DNA of 64,000 nt from Spinacia oleracea (taxonomy: Eukaryota > Streptophyta > Magnoliopsida > Caryophyllales > Amaranthaceae): NCBI RefSeq assembly GCF_020520425.1, contig NC_079492.1, forward strand, positions 139,256,361 to 139,320,360, given 5' to 3'. Position 1 is the first letter of the stretch. Each line of letters starts with the position of its first letter. Of the stretch, positions 22,617 to 33,945 are shown one piece after another. Both the position numbers and the translations under genes were made by a program. Under the pieces are notes generated by a model that worked only from the letters and a program-made list of their open reading frames with translations, made no database searches and was not told where the DNA came from.

Positions 22617-22837
22617 GGTAAATTTGTTAAAAAAGACTTTTTATAACCCGAATTTTGCGAAAAATGATCTTATATAATTTTTTTTGCAAGAAAGGACCTT
22701 GTATAAAAAAAAATTTGTGAAATCACACATTAATGTAATTTTTTTTTTTGCAAAGGACAATAAAAAAATTATATAAGGTCCTTTTTCGCAAAATTTGAGT
22801 TATAAAAGATTAAAAAGTCATTTTTGGCAAATTTGCC
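22617..22837. mobile_element. MULE-type fold-back MITE, 221 bp, upstream of the LURP-like gene
   Basis: Arms of about 75 bp are inverted copies (GGTAAATTTG... left, ...CAAATTTGCC right, both with AATTTTGCGAAAAA and TTATATAATTTTTT). An exact 9-bp duplication TATTTTGTA flanks the ends (22608-22616 and 22838-22846). It could fold into one long hairpin. It lies about 330 bp upstream of the LURP-like TATA box. Confidence 0.85.
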
Positions 22838-23035
22838 TATTTTGTAAGGTATGTTGTATGCTCAAATTTACTCTTTTGTCTATTTGGTCATAAAGCACAA
22901 GCGCATAAACAAATATTTATACATCATGTATAACTGGTCGTACATGAAAAATTGCCAACTTTAAGCTGGAGTATGATTGATGTTGTTTGCATATTGAAGT
23001 GTACATTGAAGAAAAATAATTAACGGAAATAAAGA

Positions 23036-23174
23036 GGATCCATTCTATTGCTTTGCACATCTCGTAACTTTCGATCTATCAATGAGGAAATGATTCCTCG
23101 TGATAGAACTTCTTAACTTAGCTATAACTAGTTTCATATGAAGTACTTCAAAGTCAATTGCAAGTGTAGAAGAC
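23036..23174. repeat. Promoter-like segment, copy 1 of a direct duplication
   Basis: Resembles 25118-25275 in the same order: GGATC(C/T)ATTC, TTTCGA(T/C)C..CAATGA, TGATTCC..ATGAT, TTAGCTATAA, ACTTCAAAGTCAA(G/T)TGCAAGTGT. The homology looks like a TATA box plus transcription start region. No gene follows either copy. Confidence 0.5.
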
Positions 23175-23183
23175 TATTTCCAA

Positions 23184-24052
23184 ATTTTAGTGTATCGCTA
23201 TTCGACGCCCGCCCACGCTAATATCGTCCTACTATTTATAGCGAGTACAGAACTACCCTTATATTTTTTTTACCCCTCCCTTTCATTTTTTTACCCTTCT
23301 CACCTCACCTTTCCCTCACCTCTCTCTCATCCCCCCCTCCCCACCAATCTGGCTGCCGGAAAATCGCCGGAAAAATGAAATTCCGGCGAGAATTTTTTTT
23401 ACCCCTTTTATAATTCGCCGGAAAACTGATATTCATACCTGTTTCTTCACAATTCGCCGGAAAACTGAAATTCTGGAGAACGTTAGTATCTTCATAATTC
23501 GTGTGAGAGTTGTGGCGGTGTTTATAGTCGAGGAAGTTATCCCGGAAAATCGCTCCTGGAAAGCTCGTGAGCTTCAATGGAGGAGGTAAAAATGGTGTTT
23601 TTTTATTTATTTATTTTATTCATTTCTGGCGCACAAGATTTGCACCGTTCATATGTACCTGGCGCACGGAATTTGCGCCAGTTCCATGGACCTGGCGCAC
23701 GGAATTTGCGCCAGTTCCATGAACCTAGCGCAAAATCTGTGCGCCAGGTCCATGGAACTGACGCAAATTCCGTGCGCCAGGTCCATGGAACATATGCAAA
23801 TTTCGTGCGCCAGGTAAGGATCGGAAATGGGGCGGCGGAGATGGGGCGGCGTTGAGGGCGGCGGAGATGTTTATAGCCGGCAGGAGGAAGGGAGGGAGAG
23901 AGCAGAGAAGGAGAAGGCTCATGAAGGAAGGGGGTGAATTTGAATTTAAAGGGTAGAATCGTACTTTAACGTAATAAATTAGGGCGTTATTAACGGAACA
24001 GGACGTCGAATAAAAATCCCCAAATTTTATCCCTGCCAAAGTACGGAGTAGA
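23184..24052. mobile_element. Fold-back / MULE-like element with a central palindrome
   Basis: Diverged inverted ends align over about 65 bp (left from ATTCGACG at 23200, right ending CGTCGAAT at 24004-24011; both reach CTACCCTT further in). The 9-bp word TATTTCCAA occurs just outside (23175-23183 and 24053-24061) and may be the target duplication, but the outermost bases do not pair well, so the exact ends are uncertain. The interior is CT-rich (23270-23340), contains CGCCGGAAAA words, then the palindrome at 23626-23813. No credible protein. Confidence 0.5.
23626..23813. repeat. 188-bp palindrome built of CTGGCGCAC/GTGCGCCAG units
   Basis: Two arms of about 90 bp are inverted copies centred near 23719/23720. 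Each arm contains alternating units CTGGCGCACGGAATTTGCG and TTCCATGGAC, and a unit such as CTGGCGCA...TGCGCCAG is itself a small palindrome. GC is far above the surroundings. Open frames here are repeat artefacts. Confidence 0.85.
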
Positions 24053-24547
24053 TATTTCCAAGCATTAATGCTAAGTTCGAGGAGGACGATCACCAAATCA
24101 TAGAATCAGTATGTTTTGTTCATTTGCTTACAAGCTACAAGGACGTGGACAAAACAATAGCTTTGGTTGTACTATCTACAAATGTAAAATTAATTAAATA
24201 ACCATCAATATATAGAAATTTTTTATATGGAGTAGCTATTTTCAATTTATATCCACATACAATTAAGGTAAGCGTGACCTATTTATGTAGTTGGAAGTTC
24301 TAATGGTTGTTTTCTAGAATAAAATGACTTTTATTTCTAGATTTTGATGGTATGATGTATACAGTGAAGATAACTAAGGATTTTTTTAATTTTATTTTTG
24401 GGTAATCAACTAAGGGTTTTTTTTTTTTAATTATACTTAAATGCTCTGTTTTTCAAAAAAAAAATGAAAATGAAGGGAGAGAAATAAAGAGATGCATGCG
24501 TTATTTAATTATTTTTGTGTGAATGAGTCATGAAGTCAATACTAGCT

Positions 24548-25020
24548 AGCAGTGGCAGTACGGTTCTTAGTTATGGTGTGGGTGGGCCCAATCCTCATAG
24601 GCGAAAAAATTTGTAGTGTATTACTTCCTCCGTTCCTAAATAGTTGCACCGTTTTGACTGTTGACACTATTCACTTGTCTTGCTTTGACCTCACTTTTCT
24701 ACTAATAAATAAAATTAAAAATTATTATACAAAGTATTATAAGGTTTGTCTTAATATATATTTTAAATATATCAATTTTTTATAATATTTACTAATACAT
24801 AATTATAAGTATTGATGGTCAAAGTTATGCGTTGGCAAACGTGAAAGTCAAAACGGTGCAACTATTTAGGAATGGAGGAATTATTAGTTTCTACCTCCCC
24901 TAAAATTTGAATATAATCGTCTAAATTTATATTATACGAAGTATTACTTAATTTTTCTACTAGTCTCCCTTGTAAAACTGTTCAAAATTTGCCACTAACT
25001 CACTGCATACAAGTTACAAA
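24548..25020. repeat. Dispersed repeat copy A, interrupted by a Stowaway MITE
   Basis: The sequence before 24623 and after 24884 aligns to one continuous stretch at 35216-35410 (GCAGTG, GGTGTG, AAAAACTGTTCAA(A/G)ATTTGC in the same order). The repeat family itself is not identified. Confidence 0.5.
24624..24881. mobile_element. Stowaway-like MITE, 258 bp
   Basis: TIRs of over 30 bp (CTTCCTCCGTTCCTAAATAG left; inverse on the right ending GGAGGAAT) flanked by TA (24622-24623 and 24882-24883). Sub-terminal AGTCAAAACGGTGCA is conserved in both arms. Confidence 0.85.
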
Positions 25021-26767
25021 CGAAGTGAACAGCTAGAGTCTCAAAGTTGTGAATTAACTACCATATAAAAACGAGTCTTAACTATTAGGACAAAACATCG
25101 TTGATATATAATACTACAGAGGATCTATTCCATGCATAATGTCATAGCTTTCGACCAATGAAGAAGTGATTCCACATGATCGAACTCCTTTATACGGATG
25201 AAAATCAAGCGCGTTACCTAGCTATAAATAGCTAAGCTTTATACTTCAAAGTCAAGTGCAAGTGTGCAACTAGGCACAAGAAAATTAAGAAAAAAGTGTT
25301 CAAGTTCACTGCAACTGTATATTCATTCATTTATTTCAGGAGGACAAGTTTTGGACTACAAAACTACAATAGAATGTTTAGTGTACATTGTTCAATCATA
25401 AGATATTTGTAATTTTTTTTGTTTGTTTTGATAATAGATATTTGCATGGATTTTCTTGCATACTAGAATCCGATTTGAAGTTCTTTTTTGTAAAAGTAAC
25501 TCAATTGCATTATCGACAATTATGTCAATATTATTATTCCGTATGTGTATATGTCCCTTATGTGTGACGTGGTGACGAGGCCGCGAGTGCTTTCAATATA
25601 TTGAATCAAACTTATACGTGAATAGTAATTGTTTATTTCGATTACTATATATAATCATTTATGAGAGTATCTAACCCAATCGATCAACCAAACATTTTAA
25701 TGTTAACGCATACTAACCTACATTCCTTTATAGTAAATAAATGTGAGTACTACTACTAATTACGGAGTACCCGATTTTCATTAATTTGAACTTATACGAA
25801 TTTATTTTAGTTACAAATTATACTACTCTTTAAGAACTTCCTCCATCCCTTTTTTATCCTATCTTAGGTAAACTTATTTTTTCTAAAATAAGTGAAATAT
25901 GGTAAATAAAATAATGTATGAATCGTCTGTCAGTCACATTATACAAGAATGCCAAAAGAATACACACAAGACTTAAATCAAAATGAAGGAGATGATTAGT
26001 TGAGTAATAAAACAAATGTTCTAGCCTTATGGAGATCGTCAAGAGATATGCTTAGAAATTTCCGATTTTTATTTTTTTAGATTTATTTTTGTGTACCATC
26101 AATTATTTTGCATAATGTTTTGAATTGAGATGTGCATCAATTTTGGTTGGGTTAGGCGCGTGGGATCTTAATTGGACCACACTAGAATCTCTACGGGCTC
26201 AATCAACCAATCTAGACCATGTTTTAGTCAGACAACGTTTTAGATTTTAGCTCATTAATTGCAGAAACGATAAAACTATTTAGCACGTCAGTTTCTAAGG
26301 AAGGACACGCAAGAAAGAATAACACGTGTATTCATGTGACAGTATAACACATAACGACGTGGAAAATAAAAAGAAAACAAAACAGAAAAAAAATACTAAT
26401 GACAAATATGTTAGTTTCAACACTCATCAAATTGACCAGAATAATCTCAAAACAAAGTTTAATTAAATGGTTAGTTGATGCATTTAGGGTGCGTTCTACT
26501 CACCTACTCCGTATAATTTAAAAATTAGGATTTCTTAATAAGCGCTCAAAAAACCAAATAGTTCCACTTAGGTCAAAAGTTTCCCTCTTAAGTTTAATTA
26601 TTACAGTAATAACTAGCAATATGGTCCTAAAAGTTCTAATGAGGTCCAATCATGTCCAATAAATTCCAATCATGTTAATAAATTCCAATCAGTTCATATG
26701 GTTAGTTTAGGAGATTTTTAGATGAATAGAGTGCACTATAGTTTTGTTTAATCAATCGATAATACTA
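25021..26767. other. Gene-free region
   Basis: Holds the second promoter-like segment (25118-25275, with GCTATAAATAGC at 25221-25232 and no following gene), a Stowaway-like start CTTCCTCCATCCC near 25840, and otherwise AT-rich sequence without coding signal. Confidence 0.4.
25118..25275. repeat. Promoter-like segment, copy 2 of a direct duplication
   Basis: See 23036-23174. This copy keeps a good TATA motif (CTATAAATA) followed by ACTTCAAAGTCAAGTGCAAGTGTGCAAC, which looks like a transcription start region. No gene is recognisable downstream. Confidence 0.5.
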
Positions 26768-27571
26768 CTCCCTCCATTCCTAAATTTTCTTCCCGTTTTT
26801 ATTTTGGGCGTTTCTAAATGTTCATTTCATTTTGAATCTATACAATTTTTTACCATACTTTTTTCCCAAAATATCCTCATATTCTATTTAATTTACCAAA
26901 TTACCTAAAGATTCTACTCATATTCTAACCTAAAATTCCCCCCCCCCCCAATATTAAATTCATTAATCCTTCCCCATAAACTATCCTCTCACGAGGTTTT
27001 CTGAATCTATATTAGATATACCATTAAAATGGTATACTAAGGGCAAAATAGTAACTTCAATTGGTATATTAAGGGCTAAATGATAAGTTCATGTAATAAA
27101 TTGAGTCTGGCGCACGATAAATAACATTTATCTTTGACTTGTGAGTACCAAACTATGTTGTTTGGGACCAAATAAAAATGAAACCATGTTACCAAACTAT
27201 GTTGTTTGATATTACATGAAAAAATACAACTACTTTTCTTATACTAAATTATGTGGTTTGGTACTAAATAAAAATGCAGAATATTAGTATACCATTTCAA
27301 TGGTATAACCAGTATAGATTAAGACTTCCTCATCCTCTCACCTCCTTTTTAATCCATCCTTATCACCCCTTTTCTCCCCCTTAAAATATCACCCCTTTAT
27401 CTTATTTCTTTATTATTTTCTCTCTCCTTTATTTATTCCAATCTCTTACACATAATCATTATTCTTACAACCAATCATTGTACCTATATCCATATAAACC
27501 AAGATTTCAATTTCCTTAATCCCCTCCCCAATTCCAACCGTGAAATTTTAAAGGGACGCAACCGCAAGGAG
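26768..27571. mobile_element. Stowaway-like element interrupted by a MULE-type MITE
   Basis: Starts CTCCCTCCATTCC after TA (26766-26767) and ends ...GGAG before TA (27572-27573). Its sequence from 26850 to 26990 and from 27340 to 27520 is collinear with the uninterrupted relative at 39365-39792 (shared ACCTAAAGATTCTAC, CTTATTTCTTTATTATTTTC, CAATC(T/A)..ACAC). The right terminus is diverged. Confidence 0.7.
26993..27331. mobile_element. MULE-type MITE nested in the Stowaway-like element
   Basis: Inverted ends GAGG...CCTC with TIRs of about 50 bp that include AATCTATA and TATACCATT(A/T)(A/C)AATGGTATAC. Flanked by a direct duplication ATCCTCTCAC (26983-26992 and 27332-27341), 9-10 bp. The empty site is visible in the relative at 39365-39792 (CTCTCTCACCTCC), which confirms the insertion. 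Confidence 0.85.
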
Positions 27572-27756
27572 TAGTTGTTTATTGCAGCCAGCCTGATTGT
27601 GTTGATTTGTCAGCATTAACAAAAGTGGTTAGAATGTAGAGAATAATCATACATTAAAACTACGAAAATTCATTTACTGCAAACGCGTTTTGCAGACTAA
27701 TCAATAATACATGCAGTAAGTGAGTTTAAATTTTTTAATTTTACTCCTAGTTTATA

Positions 27757-28833
27757 TGGTAAGTTGGAGTTATGGAGAAAAACTTTAGAATCTCGGGGTT
27801 TTAGGATCAGTAGAAAAAAGACGGAATATATGGAGTGTAAGTTTAGTGGAGTCCAAGATAGAGATACAGGGGCAATTACCTTACATGGGAAAATTGTCCA
27901 AGGCTCTTAAATGTTCCGTTATTTAGGATCTATTATCCAAAAGAATGGAGAATTGGATGGCGATGTGGTCCATATAATCAAAGCAGATTGGTTGATGAAG
28001 TGAAAATGTGCCACGAGGTTCCTATGTGATTCAGGCATGCCCCAAAGATTGAAGGAGAAATTTTACCGCACGACAATTCGACCGGCTTTGTTATGCGGCA
28101 CGAAATGCGAGTGAAACATTGTCACATACACAAGATGAATGTGGCTGAGATGCGCATGTTACGTTGGATGTGTGAGCATACAAGAAAGGATCGTTTGAGG
28201 AATGAGATTATTAGGAAGAAAGTAGGGGTTGCACCGATTGAGTTTAAGATGATGGAAATCTTTTAAGATGGTTTGGACATGTAAGCAGAAAATCAAGTGA
28301 TGTCCCAGTTAGGAGGATAGAAGGGTGTGGCAAAGTGATAGAATTGCAAGGGGGAGGGGAAGACCTAAGAAAACCTGTAGGAAGGTGATTGAGCACCATT
28401 TGAGCTTTCTTGGGATTGAGGAAAATTGGATAGGACAGAGTGGAGGGAGAGAATATATTGGTGACTTCATTTGACTTATACAGCTTCCATTTTTCGGTTT
28501 CTTTCTATTTTTTTTTATTTTTTTTTCTAAAATTCTTTTAATTTTTCTTAATTTTACCTGCTATTTTGAAATGTACGGAGTACTTATTTTACTTATTCAT
28601 TTATTTTAAACTTTACTTATTTTTTATTATTTGTTACAATATTTTTTCTATAATGTATATACATTTTCCTCTTATCTTACTTTCATTAATTCCACTTTAT
28701 CTTCCTTGTTTTTTTTGTTTTTTTTTACTTCCTGCTCCTTTCTGGTTTAATTGGTGACAATGACGATTCCTATGACGATTCATGTTAGCCGAACCCAAAT
28801 CATTTTGGGACTAAGGCTTTGTTATTCCCATCT
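27757..28833 (+). pseudogene. RTE-type LINE, decayed 3' part of the reverse transcriptase ORF
   Basis: With several frameshifts and stops the sequence still reads as the C-terminal part of a plant RTE-like reverse transcriptase: KLELWRKTLESRGFRISRKK, a FRYLGSIIQKNGELD motif, LKEKFYRTTIRPALL, VAEMRMLRWMC, HTRKDR, IRKKVGVAPIE, and the final WFGHV region. The 3' end has the family's typical tail TTAGCCGAACCCAAATCATTTTGGGACTAAGGC (in parts, 28787-28822). 5'-truncated and dead; source of a processed-type insertion, poly(A) not clear. Confidence 0.8.
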
Positions 28834-30143
28834 AAAATTTTGGCATTATTCACAATGGAAAAGAATGTTTAGAATTATTTCCAATGTATTAGAACAAATA
28901 TAGTAGTACGAGGTCTTTTTTTGATTCGTCTCTATTAGTTATTTAACAATATGAAAATTTTATTTTTAAATAACACGAAATTAAAGATATCGACGATATA
29001 AAATATACATTAGCAAATGTGTCAAAGTGAAATAAGAAGAACATTTAGGAACAGAAGAAGTACATGACTTATTACGAGAGGATCTTCCACCAATATCGAT
29101 CAATGCGATTAGGGTGTCTCAAACATTTTTGGAGAGAATACATAAGAAATAATGGAGATGCCGTAACATCATTGGCGTAACGCTCAAGTGACCTTTGAAT
29201 AGGCATGCAACCTTAGCATGTTATTTCTTGTACTTCGAATCTAACGAACGGTAGTCTTTTATTTAGTCATAACTTTTTATCAAGATTTTGAGGTTTCGGG
29301 TGAGATTCGTGAAGATTTGTTGTACTAATATAATGTTTAATTTATCTCAATTTTGACTAGATTAGTGTACCTCATTTAGTGTGTAAGATTAGTGGACTGG
29401 ATTAGCGAGCTACCTGTGGCTTAGCATTCTTGTGCATGTTTTTCTCGGGGTTTCTTTCTAATTATACAACTCAATTACGTGTTTTCTTGTCTCCTCTAAT
29501 TATTTCTTTATTTTTATTAATCTTGGTCTAAGGTCAACACTTTCTTGAAATAATAAGTTGTTGACAACAATTAAAGCAAATCTGCTGATCTTAAACAAGG
29601 TACTTTTATGATTAATTTGTTCGAATGTTCGATATGCACTTGTTTAATTGTTTGTTATGCGATTAATGTTAGATTCGTCGGGATATAAATATACTTTTAA
29701 AATATAAACCCTTTTGTAAAAAAAAGTGTAAAAGCTAATGGAAGATATATATTAATGTTCAAAATAATTAGTTGATTTATGTAAAACTCAAAGAATGCAT
29801 GGAGGACCGTTTAGGCCGGCCTTTAGGGCGCGTGGCGCTATTAACCGGTTTAATAGGTTAAATTTTTATGACAGTTTAGAGTGAAGACCCCAAATTAACT
29901 TAGGACCACAATGAATTAATTAAAAGTTGAGATTTTCTAAAATTGACCCATCATAGTTGAAATTGGAGGCGTCAATTATTCTTTCCTAGTAAGTTTAAAA
30001 GATTTGAATAACCCTTCAATATTTCTCATCCATCATAAAATATAAAGTAAGAGAAATGTGTAAAAATATATATGGGTGTGTACGTATAAGAAAAAAGGGA
30101 ATGAAATAAGAGAAATTGAGTGGAAAGTTGTAAATGTTGTGGG
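28834..30143. other. Gene-free AT-rich region
   Basis: No coding frame or clear element. A short GC-richer spot GGCCGGCCTTTAGGGCGCG lies at 29813-29831. I see nothing else to annotate. Confidence 0.4.
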
Positions 30144-30865
30144 TAAAGATGGTCAGTGGGCCGCGTTTGACCCAACCAGCCCCTGACACAATCACACAAC
30201 CCGTAGTGGGTCACGTGGGTGCCATTTATGACCCACGACACAACTCATCCAACTCGTGTATTTTATTCTTATGTGTTGTGGGTCGAATTATTTTTTCACA
30301 AGTCACAACCCATTTCGACCCACCCCATCAAACCCGACACAACCCACCACGGCACACCCGGCCCACCTAACACAACCCACCCAACACACGAACCCAAAGT
30401 ACCCACCAAACCCATCATCATTTAAATAATTTTATATGTGTAGAATGCTAATAAATTCTAATCTTATTGTGTAAATATACATTAACCACATTCATATGAG
30501 CATGTGAATAACATAAAAGTTAACTAATTTAAGTTACATATAAAATTTGTAACTTTAACGCTTAAGTAATCGTCTAAACCCACCTGACCCGGCCCACATC
30601 AGTTCCTAAAACTCATGTAAACCCACCAAACCGACCTGACCCATTGGAGTCAAATTTGTCATAACCCACCAAATCCATCGGGGACCCACAAGAATTGCAC
30701 ATCCCACCTCAACCCACGACCCACGTAACCCACGACCCATCATGCACTGTATCCATTTTTCCAACACAATTCACTACTCGACCCACCTTAGTTTAACAGA
30801 GGCGGGTCATGTGTCAATTCCCGACCCATGACTCACGTGCCAATCCGCCACATTGGCCATCTCTA
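30144..30865. mobile_element. hAT-like MITE, 722 bp
   Basis: The left end TAAAGATGGTCAGTGGGCCG and the right end, reverse-read TAGAGATGGCCAATGTGGCG, form imperfect 20-bp TIRs. 8-bp flanks GTTGTGGG (30136-30143) and GGTGTGGA (30866-30873) match at 6 of 8 positions, as for an old hAT target duplication. Each arm consists of ACCCACC/ACCCGAC-type words and the centre is AT-rich (30420-30570). A relative in opposite orientation is at 53312-53914. Confidence 0.6.
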
Positions 30866-31714
30866 GGTGTGGATAAGAAGGATAAGTTAATAAATTTTCA
30901 TGCCCAAGATAATATAAAGAATAATATATGTAAACAATATTATGAAATGAATTAAAACAAAAGGTAAAGATTAGTTTAAAACGGAAGTTGTACGTAACAA
31001 CTTAACAATACATACCGAATTTTTACGAATGGTTCCATGAAGTACAAGGTGTGGTTGATGTATAACCACACCTAACAAACTAGGCATTATAAATAAGTGG
31101 AATCATGCATTTTGATAAATTTTGTAATAATAATTATTTTCTTTCAAACTTTTGTGCATGCTTTTTATTGGTGTGTTATATCTGTCATTTGTCCCGTAAT
31201 CTTCCGGCAAATAGTTCACCGCTTTTGATATTGTTTTGGTGTTCAAACTTCAAAGGAATAGCTAGCCATCACCACGCAATTTAGAAGGTGGACCATGGTG
31301 CACATAGAGCTACGTGCACCAAAAGAACACAGTATATAATTGAAAGAACATCTGGTTACGAGAAAAGAACATGAGTATTTTTTTATTTAGGTTTTAATAA
31401 ATAGTAAAATAATAAATTATTTTTATAATAAAAAAATGAAATATTATATCGCATGTTCTTTTGCCGTAGTATCGTGTTCTTTTATTTATGCACACATGTT
31501 CTTTTGGTGTACATAGCTCTATGTGCACCACGGTCCATAGTCCACGAATTGCCATCACCACGTACGTCTCTAAGCTTTTGTGAACACTCATTCAGTAATC
31601 CTGCCGCTGGTCGGCTGTTCTAATGCTGTTTAATTATTGCAATTTGATTTCACAAATACTTTTGAGCTGCGGATCGAGGATATAATTGCTTTTTCTGCTT
31701 GTTCATAAAATTAA
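30866..31714. other. Gene-free region with a fold-back MITE
   Basis: AT-rich DNA. The only structure is the inverted-repeat element at 31288-31545. The word GCCATCACCACG occurs on both sides of it (31265-31276, 31551-31562). Confidence 0.4.
31288..31545. mobile_element. Inverted-repeat MITE with GTGGAC ends, 258 bp
   Basis: Arms of about 45 bp pair: GTGGACCATGGTGCACATAG ... and inverse ...CTCTATGTGCACCACGG...GTCCAC, both with CACCAAAAGAACA inside. The centre is AT-rich. No exact target duplication was found next to the ends. Confidence 0.65.
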
Positions 31715-33120
31715 CGGATATTTCGTGAAATACCCTCGAGTTTTGGCGTAATTCATCAAACGCCCATTAAGTTTCGATAATACATAAAATACCCCTATTC
31801 CAAAACATAATGCACGAAATACCCCTATTTCAATACTAAATACACCAAATGTCTTTAATGACGTCATCAACCACATAATAAACCATTTAACGTCTAATTA
31901 AACCACATAATCCCTAATTAACATTCCTAATCAACCCACCCATTTAAAAACCTAGTTAACCCATTCATTAACCCAATAACCCACCCATTTCTTTTCTTCT
32001 CTCTCTCCCCTTTCTTCTTCCATTAACTGACTAGAAAGAACCCATCAACCAGCCAACCATCACAACCATTTTTTCGACCCCTTATTTTCTCTCTCTTTGC
32101 TGAACTAATCACCACCAACCATCACCACCATCCCATTAACCATAGCTCAGCTCCCAATGCCGCCTTCCTCCCCCTCCCCCTTCCCTCATTGTGAACCCCA
32201 TTGAAAGACAAAAAAACTCAATTAAATCGACGAATCAAGGAAGAGAAATAATTCGATTTGGAGATGAGGATGCATATTGATATCAACAACAATAGGTGTG
32301 AGATTACTGTAGCACCAATTTAAGAATTCGTAGATTAGAAATGGTGTTTTGTTTTTCAGATTTTTAATTTTAGTTTTTCTCTTCTTATTTTTCGTTCTTT
32401 GGCATACCATATTTGTTGGGTTCAATTAACGAGCAGTAGCAGTAGCAATTGAGCAGCAACAGTAGCTATTAAATGGAGAACATCAGCAACGACGAATAGG
32501 GAGATTAGAGCAACGTAACTAGAATTCGAATTTGTAGATTAACTATTAAATTTTAGGAATTAAATCACAAATTTCATATTCTTTTTCTCTTGTTCTTGAG
32601 TTTGTTCTTCAATTTTCAGAAATTGTGTTCTTCAATTTGGGAATTCAAATTCAATTTTCAAAGAAGAGAGGTAAATGTTGGGTGTTGCCATGGAAGCTCG
32701 AAGACAGAGAATATGAAAAGTGTTCATTTAATTTGTTGCCAGAAAACGTAAAAGAGGGAGAAAAAAATTGTAATCGTTTTTTCTCTCTCCTCTTGTTCTC
32801 TTCATTTTCAATCTTCTCAAACACAAAAATGGAGTTTCAGAGAAGTTGAGGGGTTGAGGAAATTGGCAGCCATGGAATAACTGGTAGAAGAAAGGGGGGA
32901 GAGAAGGAAAAAAACAGAAAAGTGGGTCAATTAGGAGTTTAGTAGATTAATTGGGGAGAATGGGTTAATGGGTGGATTAAGTTGGTTAATTAGGGTTGAT
33001 GACGTCATAAGGGTACTTGGTGCATTAAGTTTTGGAATAGGGGTATTTTATGTATTATCGAAACTTGATGGGCGTTTGGTGAATTACGCCAAAACTCGAG
33101 GGTATTTCATGAAATATCCG
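31715..33120. mobile_element. Long-TIR Mutator-like element, second copy of the 20.1-kb family
   Basis: Ends CGGATATTTCGTG...CATGAAATATCCG with an exact 9-bp duplication TAAAATTAA (31706-31714, 33121-33129). The TIRs of about 110 bp share the 20058-21376 family's words (AATTACGCCAAAACTCGAG, TAAAATACCCC) and a TGACGTCA at 31859-31866 and 33000-33007. The interior (32020-32900) is CT-rich then AT-rich, with no recognisable gene fragment or transposase. Confidence 0.9.
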
Positions 33121-33718
33121 TAAAATTAATTAATACTATGTTGAAACTAAAAAAAAAATGTAAGACACATATTGTATAATGTGATAAATAAATCTAAATG
33201 GTTAATTAGTTTTCATGTTAGTATCGTGTTTTATTAATTTCGTGTTTCTCTCAATAAGTTTGTGTTAGCTTCATATATGTTGCGGTCTTATGGTCATGTT
33301 ATAGTGTCGTGTTATTCAAAACTTGTTTTTACACAATATCATTTTTTAAGGTGTGAAGATCGAAAACAGAGTATAACAAAGTAAAAAGGCCAAATCCTGA
33401 ATAAAGCTAGCTAAAAATTGCTGTTTGATTATAATCACAAGGTATTTCCTTTTTTGTCGCTTTTTTTTAAATAAAAAATTTAGAAGGTAAGATAACGTGA
33501 TCGATCTATGTATTGAGATAGAACCTAAACATATTTAGAACCTTTTCCAATATAACTAACTTCATCCGTGTTAACAAACTAGCTAGACACTTCGAGACTG
33601 GGAGAATGATAAGGGAAATCCTCCCTCAAATCACCTTTAATGGAGATTGAACCTTCAAACTTTTGGTAGGAATGTGCAATTCTTTTCTTACATCAGATCA
33701 ATTGTTGCCTCCTCCTAC

Positions 33719-33945
33719 CACTACAAGAATTTGTATTATTGACAATCCAATAACGACGAGTCTAAAATATCGTCACAAAAGATTTTTGCAACGGAGCTAA
33801 CAACCAAACAAATACGGGCTAACACGAGATTTTTCATCAATGACGACCCCTTTTATGACGAATTCGCGACAGAAAATCCGATCCCACCATTAATGACCTA
33901 TGACGACGGAATTTTTCGTCATTAATAGTACAATTTCTTGCAGTG
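33719..33945. mobile_element. Small CACTA MITE
   Basis: Begins CACTACAAGAAT and ends ATTTCTTGCAGTG, the usual plant CACTA termini (one mismatch in the right CACTA), with inverted TGACGA/TCGTCA words throughout (ATTAATGACGA family). The 3-bp flanks TAC and AAG do not match, so the duplication has decayed or the ends have shifted. Confidence 0.6.

Noticed and set aside
23577..24096. Frames with repeated GARNLRQFHGP words on both strands
   Set aside because: Product of the 188-bp palindrome; no protein features.
30134..30425. Frames rich in Thr/His/Pro
   Set aside because: Translation of the ACCCACC-type repeats of the hAT-like element.
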